Notes under the pieces: model-generated
Seen by the model: the letters and a program-made list of their open reading frames with translations, nothing else
Databases searched by the model: none
Told to the model about the DNA's origin: nothing
Shown: positions 24,927 through 33,860 of the stretch, piece after piece
How the letters are laid out: the number at the start of each line of letters is the position of its first letter
Numbering within the stretch: position 1 is the stretch's first letter
Program-made: the position numbers and the translations under genes
From: Actinomycetota bacterium
Lineage (GTDB): Bacteria; Actinomycetota; Actinomycetes; Actinomycetales; Dermatophilaceae
DNA length: 64,000 bases
Assembly (NCBI GenBank): GCA_020161815.1
Contig: JAIUOP010000009.1
Span: 1-64,000 of the forward strand
Direction of reading: 5' to 3'

Positions 24927-26321
24927 ATGACCACCCCCGCGGTCGTTGCTCGCGTGCACGAGGGTTGGATCAGCCTCTCCGCGCACGGGCTGCACCTCAT
25001 CGTCGCCGCCGGTGAGGAGCGCCGCGAGGAGCTCACGCGGGCGGCCGCCGCCGGTCTGGTCCCCCTCCTGGAAGCCCTCGGGCCGCTCTCCGCGCTCCCG
25101 GACTTCGGCATCGCGGACACCAGCGCCCAGCCGGTGCGGGTCCTGCTGCGGGGTCGGGCGCGGGCCGCGGTCGGTGAGTCCGAGGGGGAGTCGGCAGGTC
25201 GCGAGCCGTGGCGCGAGTTCGAGGTCGCCGGCGAGATCGCCCTGCTCGGGCCCGAGCCCCCGGCCCGCGGGTGGCGCCGCCCGACCCGCTTCGCGAGCGC
25301 CGCGGGCACGCAGGGGATCCAGGCCCCGCCGTATGCCGTGAGCCCGGATCCCGAGCCCGCCTCGCCTCCCGCGGTGGCGGAGCCGGATGCCGACGAGTCC
25401 GCCGCGGAGCCGGAGCCCTCCCACGATCCCGATCCCGAGCCCTCGGCGGACCTCACCCTCCCGCCCCCGCCGGACGGCGACTCTGCGCCCCCGGTCGACC
25501 GGGTCCGCCCGGTCCCACCGCCCCCGACCTCGCTCATCGACCACGTGCCGTGGCGCCGTGACAGCGCGCCCGAGGAGGCCGCCCCACCGCCGCCGGTCTA
25601 CTCCACCCCCCCACCTGGGCGCCCGTCCGCGCCGGCGGCCACGGCAGACGAGGCCGCCCCGCCCCCACCTCCGGTGAGCAGCGGTCCACCACCGGCGCCC
25701 GTCAAAGCGCCGCCGCCCCCGCCGCCTCCACCGACGGCCGCGCCCGTCGTCTCGGCCCCGCCGCCGCCGCCGGTGGCCCCCACCTCGCCCGCGGCGGAGC
25801 TCACCACCGACCGGGGCTCACTCCTGCCCACGAACGCCGACCCGGCCGGTGCCGAGGGCCCGATCGTGCTCGCCGTCCTCTGCCCCGCCGGGCACGCCTC
25901 CTCCCCGCACGCCGGTTCCTGCCGCGTCTGCGGTCGCGACATCCCGCCGCAGCAGCCCTTCCAGACGCCCCGCCCCCGGCTGGGGGTGCTGCGGATCAGC
26001 ACCGGAGGCGTGGTCCCGCTCGACCGCGGCGTCCTCCTCGGCCGCTCACCCCGGGTCAACGCCGACCTGCCGCCGAACGCCCGGCCCCACCTCGTGCGGC
26101 TGGCCAGCGCCGACAACGACATCTCGCGCAACCATGCCGAGGTCGTCCTCGAGGGCTGGCACGTCCTCGTGCGGGACCTCGGATCGACGAACGGCACGAC
26201 GGTCGCCCTGCCCGGCCAGGCGCCGGTGCGGCTGCGGCCCACCGAGGACCAGGGCATCGAGCCCGGCACGGTGATCAGCCTCGCCGACGAGGTCACGCTG
26301 GTCTACGAGGTGGATGCGTGA
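24927..26321 (+). CDS. FHA-domain protein with zinc ribbon and proline-rich linker
   Basis: 464 residues. An N-terminal folded region (about 1-115, VVARVHEGWISLSAHGLHLI) of unknown family is followed by a long Pro/Ala/Glu linker (about 120-310), a Cys-containing zinc-ribbon-like element (CPAGHASSPHAGSCRVCGRD) and a C-terminal FHA domain (about 355-460) with LGRSPR, ISRNHAEVVLEG and RDLGSTNGT, all key phosphothreonine-binding residues. It likely reads kinase phosphorylation in the cluster. The stop overlaps the kinase start by 4 bp. Confidence 0.88.
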   Translation: MTTPAVVARVHEGWISLSAHGLHLIVAAGEERREELTRAAAAGLVPLLEALGPLSALPDFGIADTSAQPVRVLLRGRARAAVGESEGESAGREPWREFEVAGEIALLGPEPPARGWRRPTRFASAAGTQGIQAPPYAVSPDPEPASPPAVAEPDADESAAEPEPSHDPDPEPSADLTLPPPPDGDSAPPVDRVRPVPPPPTSLIDHVPWRRDSAPEEAAPPPPVYSTPPPGRPSAPAATADEAAPPPPPVSSGPPPAPVKAPPPPPPPPTAAPVVSAPPPPPVAPTSPAAELTTDRGSLLPTNADPAGAEGPIVLAVLCPAGHASSPHAGSCRVCGRDIPPQQPFQTPRPRLGVLRISTGGVVPLDRGVLLGRSPRVNADLPPNARPHLVRLASADNDISRNHAEVVLEGWHVLVRDLGSTNGTTVALPGQAPVRLRPTEDQGIEPGTVISLADEVTLVYEVDA

Positions 26322-27790
26322 GCGCGCCCCCTCCCGCGCCACACATTCCCGGGCTGGTCCACATCCAGCCGCTCGGCTCCGGCGGCTATGCCGACGTCTA
26401 CCTCTACGAGCAGCAGTCGCCGCGGATGAACGTCGCGGTCAAGGTCCTCAAGCGGGACGGGCTCACGCCTGCGATCCGACGGCAGTTCGTCGAGGAGGCC
26501 AACACGATGGCGGCGCTCGCCGACCATCCCTACATCGTCCAGGTGTTCCGCTCGGAGCAGACCCCGGACGGCGGCGCCTACCTCGTCATGAAGTACTACC
26601 CGCCACCGAACCTCGCGGTCCGGGCCAAGCGGGAGCGCTTCACCGTCGAGGAGGTCCTGCGCACTGGCATCCAGCTCGCGAGCGCCGTCGAGACCGCCCA
26701 CCGCGCCGGCATCGTCCACCGGGACATCAAGCCGGCCAACGTGCTCGTCAGCCAGTACGGCGCCCCCGGCCTGACCGACTTCGGCATCGCCGGCCGCGCC
26801 CTCGCCGCCCACGAGGAGCACGACGACGACGTCGGTGTCTCGGTGCCGTGGGCCCCCCCGGAGATCCTCTACGGCCAGAGCAACGGAGACGTCCGCAGCG
26901 ACGTCTACTCCCTGGCCGCGACCTTGTGGCACCTGCTCGTCGGCCGCTCTCCCTTCGAGCAGCCCGGTGGCGACAACTCGGCCTACGCCCTCATGCCACG
27001 GATCCGGGCCACGCCGGTCCCGCCCACAGGCCGGGCCGACGTGCCGCTCTCCCTCGAGCGCCTGCTCGCGCACGGCATGGCCAAGAACCCCGCGGCCCGA
27101 CCCCAGTCTGCACTGGAGTTCGCCCGCGGACTGCAGGCGATCGAGACCGAGCAGCGACTGCCCCGCACTCCGCTCGTCGTCCTCGACGAGTCCGGGGACC
27201 GGGTCGCCGCCGACACCGGTCCATCGGCGGGCTCCGCGCAGGCCGACGACGACCGGACCATGGTCCGGACACCACAGTCGGTCTCCGCGCAGTCGCCCGT
27301 CCCGGCCCCCTCGGCGCCGGCTCCGGAGGCGCCGGACGTCGACGCCCCCCGCACGATCAGCGGTGGCGTCCTGCTGGCGATCGTGGGCGTGGTCATCGCC
27401 GTCCTCGTCGGGGCCCTGGTCTGGGCCATGTCCTCCCGGGGTGGCCAGGCCGCCGATGGCGAGGCCTCGCCCAGCCCCAGCCAGGTCGCCCAGAGCGGTG
27501 GTGGGGCACCGATCCTCGACCTGCCGGAGCAGCCTGCGCTCGACGGGCGGGTCGAGCCCGGATCGGTGATCTTCACCTGGAACTACGGCGGGATGCGCAC
27601 CGGCGACTTCTACCGGATGCGGGTCGCCGGCAGCGAGGCCGAGCTCGCCGATGCCTCGGTGCAGAGCGTCCCCATGCCCCACACCGTCCCCGCTCCCTCC
27701 GGCGCGATGGTCTGCGCCCAGGTGGCGGTCTCCCGCGGCCAGGGCGCCACCGGCCCCTACTCGGCCGCCAAGTGCCTGACCGTTCCGTGA
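26318..27790 (+). CDS. Membrane-anchored Ser/Thr protein kinase
   Basis: 490 residues. Kinase domain about 10-275: glycine loop LGSGGYADVYLYEQ, Lys in VAVKVLKRD, Glu in FVEEANTMAAL, catalytic VHRDIKPANVLV and LTDFGIAG, so it should be active. The activation loop is unusual, AHEEHDDDVGVSVPWAPPEI, acidic and lacking the TxT threonines of PknB. A juxtamembrane linker, one membrane helix (about 348-372, LLAIVGVVIAVLVGALVW) and an outer domain of about 115 residues resembling a short Fn3/beta fold follow. Matches Pkb2 of PFNA clusters. GTG start overlaps the FHA gene. Confidence 0.94.
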   Translation: MSAPPPAPHIPGLVHIQPLGSGGYADVYLYEQQSPRMNVAVKVLKRDGLTPAIRRQFVEEANTMAALADHPYIVQVFRSEQTPDGGAYLVMKYYPPPNLAVRAKRERFTVEEVLRTGIQLASAVETAHRAGIVHRDIKPANVLVSQYGAPGLTDFGIAGRALAAHEEHDDDVGVSVPWAPPEILYGQSNGDVRSDVYSLAATLWHLLVGRSPFEQPGGDNSAYALMPRIRATPVPPTGRADVPLSLERLLAHGMAKNPAARPQSALEFARGLQAIETEQRLPRTPLVVLDESGDRVAADTGPSAGSAQADDDRTMVRTPQSVSAQSPVPAPSAPAPEAPDVDAPRTISGGVLLAIVGVVIAVLVGALVWAMSSRGGQAADGEASPSPSQVAQSGGGAPILDLPEQPALDGRVEPGSVIFTWNYGGMRTGDFYRMRVAGSEAELADASVQSVPMPHTVPAPSGAMVCAQVAVSRGQGATGPYSAAKCLTVP

Positions 27791-27854
27791 GCGCAAGCCC
27801 TGACCGCGCCCTGACCGCTACGCTGCGCGGGACGAGGAGCCGGAGGGGGCAACG

Positions 27855-28547
27855 ATGAGCGTGACCGTCGAGTACTGCGGCGAGGAGTTCCGCGCCACCG
27901 AGGACGCGCCGTTGACCATCGGCCGCGACGCCGACCTCGAGATCGACGACAACCCCTACCTGCACCGCGTCTTCCTCCAGATCCACCGCGAGCACGACCT
28001 GTGGTGGCTGAGCAACGTCGGCTCGACCCTCACCGCCACCGTCGCGGACAAGAAGGGCCTCTTCCAGGCCTGGCTCTCCCCGGGCGCCCGCATCCCGCTG
28101 GCCCTGGACGCGTTCACGGTGTGGTTCACCGCCGGGCCGACGACCTACGACTTCGACATCCTCGTGGACTCGCCGGCCTTCGAGACGGTCACGCCCGACG
28201 CGGTGGGCGACGCGGACTCCGACGCCGGGGCGACGACGATGGGCCGGGTCTCGATGACACCGGACCAGAAGCTCCTCGTCGTCGTGCTCTGCGAGAGCTT
28301 CCTGCGGACGACGTATGCCGGGTCGGGCCAGATCCCGAGCTCGGCCGAGGCCGCGGCCCGGCTCGGCTGGACGGTGACCAAGTTCAACCGCAAGCTCGAC
28401 AACGTCTGCCAGAAGCTCGCCGATGCGGGGATCCGCGGACTGCACGGCGGCCCGGGCAAGCTCGCGAGCAACCGCAAGTCCCGCCTCGTCGAGCACGCGC
28501 TCTCCACCCGCCTGGTCTCCGAAGCCGACCTCGCCCTCCTCGACTGA
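27855..28547 (+). CDS. FHA-like protein with C-terminal helix-turn-helix
   Basis: 230 residues. The first 115 have FHA-like strands (ATEDAPLTIGRDADLEIDDN, then LWWLSNVGST), but the usual SRxH is replaced by LHRVFLQIHRE, so phosphothreonine binding is uncertain. The C-terminal 90 residues (MTPDQKLLVVVLCESFLRTT, IPSSAEAAARLGWTVTKFNR) form a winged-helix-like segment, suggesting a DNA-binding output of the kinase. ATG 27855 follows GGAGGGG. The gap to the next gene is 263 bp, so a new transcription unit may start after it. Confidence 0.75.
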   Translation: MSVTVEYCGEEFRATEDAPLTIGRDADLEIDDNPYLHRVFLQIHREHDLWWLSNVGSTLTATVADKKGLFQAWLSPGARIPLALDAFTVWFTAGPTTYDFDILVDSPAFETVTPDAVGDADSDAGATTMGRVSMTPDQKLLVVVLCESFLRTTYAGSGQIPSSAEAAARLGWTVTKFNRKLDNVCQKLADAGIRGLHGGPGKLASNRKSRLVEHALSTRLVSEADLALLD

Positions 28548-28632
28548 CGACGAAGCCGCGCCCGTCCGTGGGAGGCGAGCGGACGGCATACCACATGGGC
28601 AGTCCTCCCCTGCCCAGAAACGCCATGGTGTC

Positions 28633-28662
28633 TTGGTGATCCGTGCGGGGGTTCCGTATCGT
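28633..28662 (+). promoter_or_regulatory. Candidate promoter of the moxR-duf58-tgm-fn3 genes
   Basis: TTGGTG (28633-28638), an 18-bp spacer and TATCGT (28657-28662) make a reasonable -35/-10 pair about 150 bp upstream of the MoxR gene, in the longest gap inside the cluster. A GGCATACC word and a small GGGCAG/CTGCCC hairpin precede it (28584-28614). Confidence 0.35.
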
Positions 28663-28810
28663 TTCCGGGGGCCACGGGGGACGGTGCGCAGGGCCGCGGG
28701 GCAACGCCGCGGGCAACAATGCCGGCCGCCATGGGGACGCCTCCCCTCCCGTCGCTCCCACAGGCACGGACACAATCGCAGGACCGAGACAGAAAAGGGA
28801 CAACAGGCCG

Positions 28811-29779
28811 ATGAGCGTCACTCCGGAGCAGGCCCACTGGTTCACCGAGACCTTCGGGGCCATGGTGGCCAACTGCGACAAGGCAGTGCTCGGCAAGGAG
28901 CACGTCATCCGACTCGCGCTCACCTGCATGCTCTCCGAGGGCCACCTGCTGCTCGAGGACTTCCCCGGCACCGGCAAGACCCAGCTCGCGCGCGCCATGT
29001 CGAGCACGGTGCAGGGCACGAACAGCCGCATCCAGTTCACGCCCGACCTGCTCCCCAGCGATGTCACCGGCGTGACGATCTATGACCCGAACGAGAAGAA
29101 GTTCGAGTTCCACCAGGGCCCGATCTTCGCCACCATCGTCCTCGCCGACGAGATCAACCGCGCCTCGCCGAAGACCCAGTCCGCCCTCCTCGAGGTGATG
29201 GAGGAGGGGCGCGTCACCGTCGACGGCGTGCGCCACGAGGTGGGCAGCCCGTTCATGGTCATCGCCACCCAGAACCCGATCGAGCAGGCCGGCACCTACC
29301 GCCTCCCCGAGGCCCAGCTCGACCGCTTCCTCATGAAGACCTCGCTGGGCTACCCCGACCACGACGCGACCGTCCGGGTGCTGCGCGATGCCAAGACCCG
29401 TGACCGCACCAAGGCGCTGAGCCCGGTCGTCACCGCGAGCGTCATCACCGACATGGCGGCGCTCGCCGACGAGGTCCACGTCGACGACGCGATCCTGGAC
29501 TACCTGTCGCGGATCGCCGAGGAGACCCGTCGGCACGTCAGCGTGCGGCTCGGGCTGTCCGTGCGTGGCTGCCTGGCCTTCATCCGCTGCGCGAAGACCT
29601 GGGCGATCAGCCAGGGCCGCAACCACGTGATCCCCGACGACATCAAGCTGCTCGCGCAGCCGGTGCTCAACCACCGCCTGCTCGTGACCCCGGAGGCGCA
29701 GTTCGCCGGCATCACGGTCGAGCAGGTCATCACCCAGATCCTCGGTGAGGTCGCGCCGCCCACGGAGCGTGTGGCCTGA
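28811..29779 (+). CDS. MoxR-family AAA+ ATPase
   Basis: 322 residues with Walker A LLEDFPGTGKTQLARAM, Walker B IVLADEINRASPKTQSALLE and the MoxR signature MVIATQNPIEQAGTYRLPEA. MoxR ATPases act as chaperones that mature partner proteins and are almost always paired with a DUF58 protein, as here two bases downstream. Corresponds to the AAA-ATPase gene of PFNA clusters. The ATG 28811 gives the usual N-terminus; upstream in-frame sequence from 28643 lacks homology. Confidence 0.95.
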   Translation: MSVTPEQAHWFTETFGAMVANCDKAVLGKEHVIRLALTCMLSEGHLLLEDFPGTGKTQLARAMSSTVQGTNSRIQFTPDLLPSDVTGVTIYDPNEKKFEFHQGPIFATIVLADEINRASPKTQSALLEVMEEGRVTVDGVRHEVGSPFMVIATQNPIEQAGTYRLPEAQLDRFLMKTSLGYPDHDATVRVLRDAKTRDRTKALSPVVTASVITDMAALADEVHVDDAILDYLSRIAEETRRHVSVRLGLSVRGCLAFIRCAKTWAISQGRNHVIPDDIKLLAQPVLNHRLLVTPEAQFAGITVEQVITQILGEVAPPTERVA

Positions 29780-29781
29780 CG

Positions 29782-31446
29782 ATGACCGACCAGTTCGACG
29801 ACGACGCCGGCCAGACGACGCGGCGTGGTGACCTCGCCCGCCGCCGTGGTCGGCGCCAGGGCGATGGTATGCCGTCCGCCCCGCCCCCGCCGCCGGCTCC
29901 CGGTGGTGCGGTGGCCCGCGAGGAGGCGCCCGGCCCGGGCACGCCCGCCGAGGGCGCCACCGTCAGTCGTCGAGAGGTCAAGGCCGCCCGCGGGAAGGCC
30001 CCGAAGCCACCGAGGGGGCCCAGGCCGCCGCGGAGATCTTTGCTGCGCCGCGGTGGAGCGGCCTCGACCGGGACCCCGACGCCGACCGACTCCTTCCCCA
30101 GCGGCAGCGCACCGATGGCCCGGCCGCAGACCTCGAGCCGGTCCACGCGCCTGCGTGAGCTCCCGCAGATCACGCTGCCGCGGGTCGCGGTGCCGACGGC
30201 CATCACCCAGACCGGCGCCCGCGTCCTCGACATCACGAGCACCCGCCTCCAGCCGGTGCTGCTCCAGACGGCTCCGGTGTGGCGACCGGTCGCCGCCTTC
30301 CTGCGCTGGATCTCACCCCTGGGGTGGACCGTCTTCGGGCTGGGTGTGCTGGCCTGGTTCGTCGCGGCGCGCTGGGGCTGGACCGAGCTGGCCATGATGG
30401 CCGTGGCCTGCCTCGTCCTCTTCGGGTTGTGCCTGCTGCTCGCCATCGGGCGCAGCCAGGTCGAGATCACCACCGATGTCGACCCGACCCGGGTCGTCGT
30501 CGGGGAGCCCGCGACCGGCCGGATCGCGGTCCGCAACACCGGCTCACGCGGGATGCTGCCCCTGCTCGTCGAGCTCCCGGTCGGCGCGACCGCGGCCCGC
30601 TTCGTGCTGCCGACCCTCGGGTCGGGCAAGGTCCACGAGGAGCTCTTCGTCGTCCCCACCCACCGGCGTGGCGTCATCGCCGTGGGACCGGCCACGACCG
30701 TCCACGGCGACCCGCTGGGCCTGGTCCGGCGCACCGTGGCCTGGACCGACCGGACCGAGCTCTTCGTCCACCCGCTGACCACCCCGCTGGATCCACTCGG
30801 CGCGGGCCTGCTGCGCGACCTCGAGGGGCAGACGACCCAGGACCTGTCGATGTCGGACCTGGCCTTCCACGCCCTGCGGGAGTACCAACCCGGGGACGAC
30901 CGCCGCTACATCCACTGGCGCAGCTCGGCCAAGCACGGCCGGCTCCTCGTGCGCCAGTTCCTCGACACGAGGCGATCGCACCTGTCGATCGTCGTCGACA
31001 CGACGCCGGACTCCTACACCGGGGCCGAGGACGCCGTCGAGCTCGCCATCTCGGCCGCGGCCTCGCTCGCCGTGAGGTCGATCATGGACGAGCAGGACAC
31101 GACGGTCGTCGTCGGTGACCAGGTCGCCTCCCGCAGCACGGCTCCACTCACGCTCGACGCGATGGCCCGCGCCGAGGTCGCGCCGGTCGACCTGTTCGCC
31201 CTCGCGGGCGAAGCCTCCTCGCTGGCGCCCGATGCCTCGGTCGGCATCCTCGTCACCGGGCCGCACCGTCCCTTCATCCAGGTGCAGCGCGCCCTGGGCC
31301 AGTTCGAGGTCGAGGTGATCAAGGTCGCCATCATCGTCGACCCCGACGAGGGCGTGGGCCTGCGGCGGCTGGGCAATGTCACCCTGCTGACCATCCGTGA
31401 GCTCGCCGACCTGCGGCGGGTCCTCTTCAGTGGAGCGCTGTCGTGA
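29782..31446 (+). CDS. DUF58-domain membrane protein
   Basis: 554 residues with an extended basic, Pro-rich cytoplasmic N-terminus (1-180), two adjacent membrane helices (about 183-223, VFGLGVLAWFVAARWGWTEL), an outer or cytoplasmic beta segment (about 225-330) and the DUF58 core with LREYQPGDDRRYIHWRSSAK followed by GRLLVRQF. The family partners MoxR ATPases; some members have vWA-like folds. The start codon lies 2 bp after the MoxR stop and the stop overlaps the next gene. The N-terminus includes a GGTATGCCGTCCG word at 29867. Confidence 0.92.
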   Translation: MTDQFDDDAGQTTRRGDLARRRGRRQGDGMPSAPPPPPAPGGAVAREEAPGPGTPAEGATVSRREVKAARGKAPKPPRGPRPPRRSLLRRGGAASTGTPTPTDSFPSGSAPMARPQTSSRSTRLRELPQITLPRVAVPTAITQTGARVLDITSTRLQPVLLQTAPVWRPVAAFLRWISPLGWTVFGLGVLAWFVAARWGWTELAMMAVACLVLFGLCLLLAIGRSQVEITTDVDPTRVVVGEPATGRIAVRNTGSRGMLPLLVELPVGATAARFVLPTLGSGKVHEELFVVPTHRRGVIAVGPATTVHGDPLGLVRRTVAWTDRTELFVHPLTTPLDPLGAGLLRDLEGQTTQDLSMSDLAFHALREYQPGDDRRYIHWRSSAKHGRLLVRQFLDTRRSHLSIVVDTTPDSYTGAEDAVELAISAAASLAVRSIMDEQDTTVVVGDQVASRSTAPLTLDAMARAEVAPVDLFALAGEASSLAPDASVGILVTGPHRPFIQVQRALGQFEVEVIKVAIIVDPDEGVGLRRLGNVTLLTIRELADLRRVLFSGALS

Positions 31447-33860
31447 CCGGAGTGAGCATCGACCCCCGGGCGACATCGACCGGCCTCCCGGGGGCCGGCG
31501 GCGCCGCGGGCAGCCGGCTGCGCGCCCTGGCCGCCGGCATCGCCGGCCGGCACGCCCTCGTCGACCTCGCGTTCGCGGCCACCCTCGTCGGGATCGCCCT
31601 GGTCGGCTTCCGCACCGGCTTCCTGGGGTGGCAGTGGGTGCTCGCGGCCGTCGCCGGGCTCGTCCTCGGCCTGGCGGTGGCCTGGCTCGGTGCCGTGCGC
31701 CGGTGGCCGGTGCTGCTCACCGCGCTCGTCCTCGTCGCGGTCTACTTCCTCCTCGGCGGATCGCTCGCCGTGCGGGACAAGCTCATCGCCGGTGCCCTTC
31801 CCAGCCTGAGCACCCTGGTCGACCTGGCGACCACCAGCGTCACCGGCTGGAAGCGGTGGCTCACGCTGCTGCCTCCGGTGGACGCCCGCGGCCCGCTCCT
31901 CGCCCTGCCCTGGCTCACCGGACTCGTCGGTGGCGCCCTCACCTTCGGCGTCGCCCGGCGCTGGCGCTCCGCGCCGGTGGTCGTGGTCGCCCCGCTCGTC
32001 CTGCTGGTGGGGACGATCGCCATGGGGACGATGCAGCCGGCGGCCAAGCTCGTCCAGGGCGTCCTCTTCGCCCTCGTGCTCATCCTGTGGGTCGTCGTGC
32101 GCGCCGCGCGGGCGCGTGCCTCGATGCAGAACGGCGCGGGCAGCACCGCTCGGGCCCTGACCGGAGTCGGTCTGCTCGTCGTCGCCGCCCTCGCGGCCAC
32201 CGTCGTCGCACCCCATCTCCCCGGTGCCCGGGAGAGCGATGTCCGGCACGTGGTGCGCACCCAGCTCGTGCCGCCCTACGACGTCGCGCAGTTCGCCTCG
32301 CCGTTGGCCGGCTTCCGGCGCTACACCGAACCCAACGCCGCGGCCCTGTTCGACAAGACCATCCTCACGGTCAAGGGCCTGCCCGAGGGCACCCCGGTCC
32401 GCTTCGCCAGCCTCGACAAGTACGACGGGCTCGTCTGGGGCGCGGCCGACCGCACGAGCGAGGGTGTCCCCTTCCAGCAGGTGGGCTCGCGGATCGCCGC
32501 CCGCACGACCGGCACCGAGGTCACCGCGACCGTCTCGGTCCCGGAGGACGGCTACCGCGGCGCGTGGTTGCCGACCGTGGGCTCGCCGACCGCCATCTCC
32601 TTCACCGGCGCCCGCGCGCAGGCCCTCGCCGACCAGCTCTGGCTCAACACCGGCACCGAGACGGCCGTGGTCCCGGCCGGTCTGGCCGGCGGGGAGTCCT
32701 ACACGATGAGCGCGATCCTGCCGCGGACCGCCCCGCTCGACGCCCTGCCCGAGGAGCTGCCCGTGGCCACCGGGGCCAGCGCGCCCACGGACACGGCCTT
32801 CCTCGACGCCAAGGTGGACGCCTGGACGAGCACGGCGTCCGGCGCCTGGCAGAAGTTCGCCGCGGCGGCGAAGTACATGAGCTCCAATGGCGCCTACACC
32901 GACGGCGGCACCCCGAACTCGATCGAGAAGGTCTACCTCCCCGGCCACGGCCTGGCCCGCCTGAGCCGCTTCGTCGGATCGACCCAGCTCGCCGGCAACG
33001 ACGAGCAGTATGCCGCGGCGCTCGCGCTCGTCGGCCAGCGCCTGGGGATCCCCACACGCGTCGTCATGGGCGCCATCCCGCAGGCCGGTGGCGAGGTGCA
33101 GGGCAAGGACGTCCACGCCTGGGTCGAGGTCCAGAAGGAGGACGGGGAGTGGGTCGGGCTGCTGCCGACGACCTTCCTGCCGGACCGCAACAAGAAGCCC
33201 AACGAGCAGCAGCTCCGGACCGAGGAGCAGAAGGTCGGTGCCCAGGTGCCGCCGCCGGCCGGCACGAACCCGCCCTCGGTCCTGCAGGGGCCGGACCAGG
33301 CGCAGAACGCGACCGACCTGAACAAGCGGAAGAAGAACCCCTTCGACCCCAGCAGCTGGCCGCTGTGGTTGCAGGTCCTCGTCCTCGCGCTCCTGCTTCC
33401 CCTCCTCGTCCTCACCGCGATCTATGGCCTGATCCGCGGGCTCAAGGCCCGTCGCCGTCGCCGGCACGCCCTCCGGGGTCCGCCCACGGCGCGCGTCGCC
33501 TGGGTCTGGCGTGACCTCGTCACCGACGCACGCACCCTTGGGGTGGCCATCCCCACCGGCCGGAGCACCCGCCTGGAGCAGGCCGCCGCCTTCCCGGCGC
33601 CCGCCCCCGCGGCCGCCGTCGCCGCAGCCGCCAATGCCCAGGTGTTCGGGCCGGACGAGCCGACCGACGAGGGGCCGATCGCCCTGCTCGCCCAGGCCGA
33701 CGCCGTGCGCGCCGAGCTGCGCGCGGGAGTCTCCCGCTGGCGCCGCTTCCGCTCCGACGTCTCGCTGCGTCCGTTCTTCGACCGCCGCACCCCCTGGTCG
33801 TGGCCGCGACTGCCCAAGCCCACCCTCACGCGTCCCAAGAAAGCGGTGACCGCGTCGTGA
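31443..33860 (+). CDS. Transglutaminase-like membrane protein, catalytic Cys apparently replaced
   Basis: 805 residues. Six or more N-terminal membrane helices (about 35-255, TgpA-like), a large outer region with a transglutaminase-like core (about 440-580), a helix near 640-665 (WLQVLVLALLLPLLVLTAIY) and a cytoplasmic tail. In the core the usual GxCxx(F/Y)A reads GNDEQYAAALALVGQRLGIP, with Asp where the nucleophilic Cys belongs; DVHAWVEV keeps the His region, while the usual DPT segment reads LLPTTFLPD. It is probably a non-catalytic binding or scaffold protein. Corresponds to Tgm of PFNA clusters. Overlaps both neighbours by 4 bp. Confidence 0.88.
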   Translation: MTGVSIDPRATSTGLPGAGGAAGSRLRALAAGIAGRHALVDLAFAATLVGIALVGFRTGFLGWQWVLAAVAGLVLGLAVAWLGAVRRWPVLLTALVLVAVYFLLGGSLAVRDKLIAGALPSLSTLVDLATTSVTGWKRWLTLLPPVDARGPLLALPWLTGLVGGALTFGVARRWRSAPVVVVAPLVLLVGTIAMGTMQPAAKLVQGVLFALVLILWVVVRAARARASMQNGAGSTARALTGVGLLVVAALAATVVAPHLPGARESDVRHVVRTQLVPPYDVAQFASPLAGFRRYTEPNAAALFDKTILTVKGLPEGTPVRFASLDKYDGLVWGAADRTSEGVPFQQVGSRIAARTTGTEVTATVSVPEDGYRGAWLPTVGSPTAISFTGARAQALADQLWLNTGTETAVVPAGLAGGESYTMSAILPRTAPLDALPEELPVATGASAPTDTAFLDAKVDAWTSTASGAWQKFAAAAKYMSSNGAYTDGGTPNSIEKVYLPGHGLARLSRFVGSTQLAGNDEQYAAALALVGQRLGIPTRVVMGAIPQAGGEVQGKDVHAWVEVQKEDGEWVGLLPTTFLPDRNKKPNEQQLRTEEQKVGAQVPPPAGTNPPSVLQGPDQAQNATDLNKRKKNPFDPSSWPLWLQVLVLALLLPLLVLTAIYGLIRGLKARRRRRHALRGPPTARVAWVWRDLVTDARTLGVAIPTGRSTRLEQAAAFPAPAPAAAVAAAANAQVFGPDEPTDEGPIALLAQADAVRAELRAGVSRWRRFRSDVSLRPFFDRRTPWSWPRLPKPTLTRPKKAVTAS

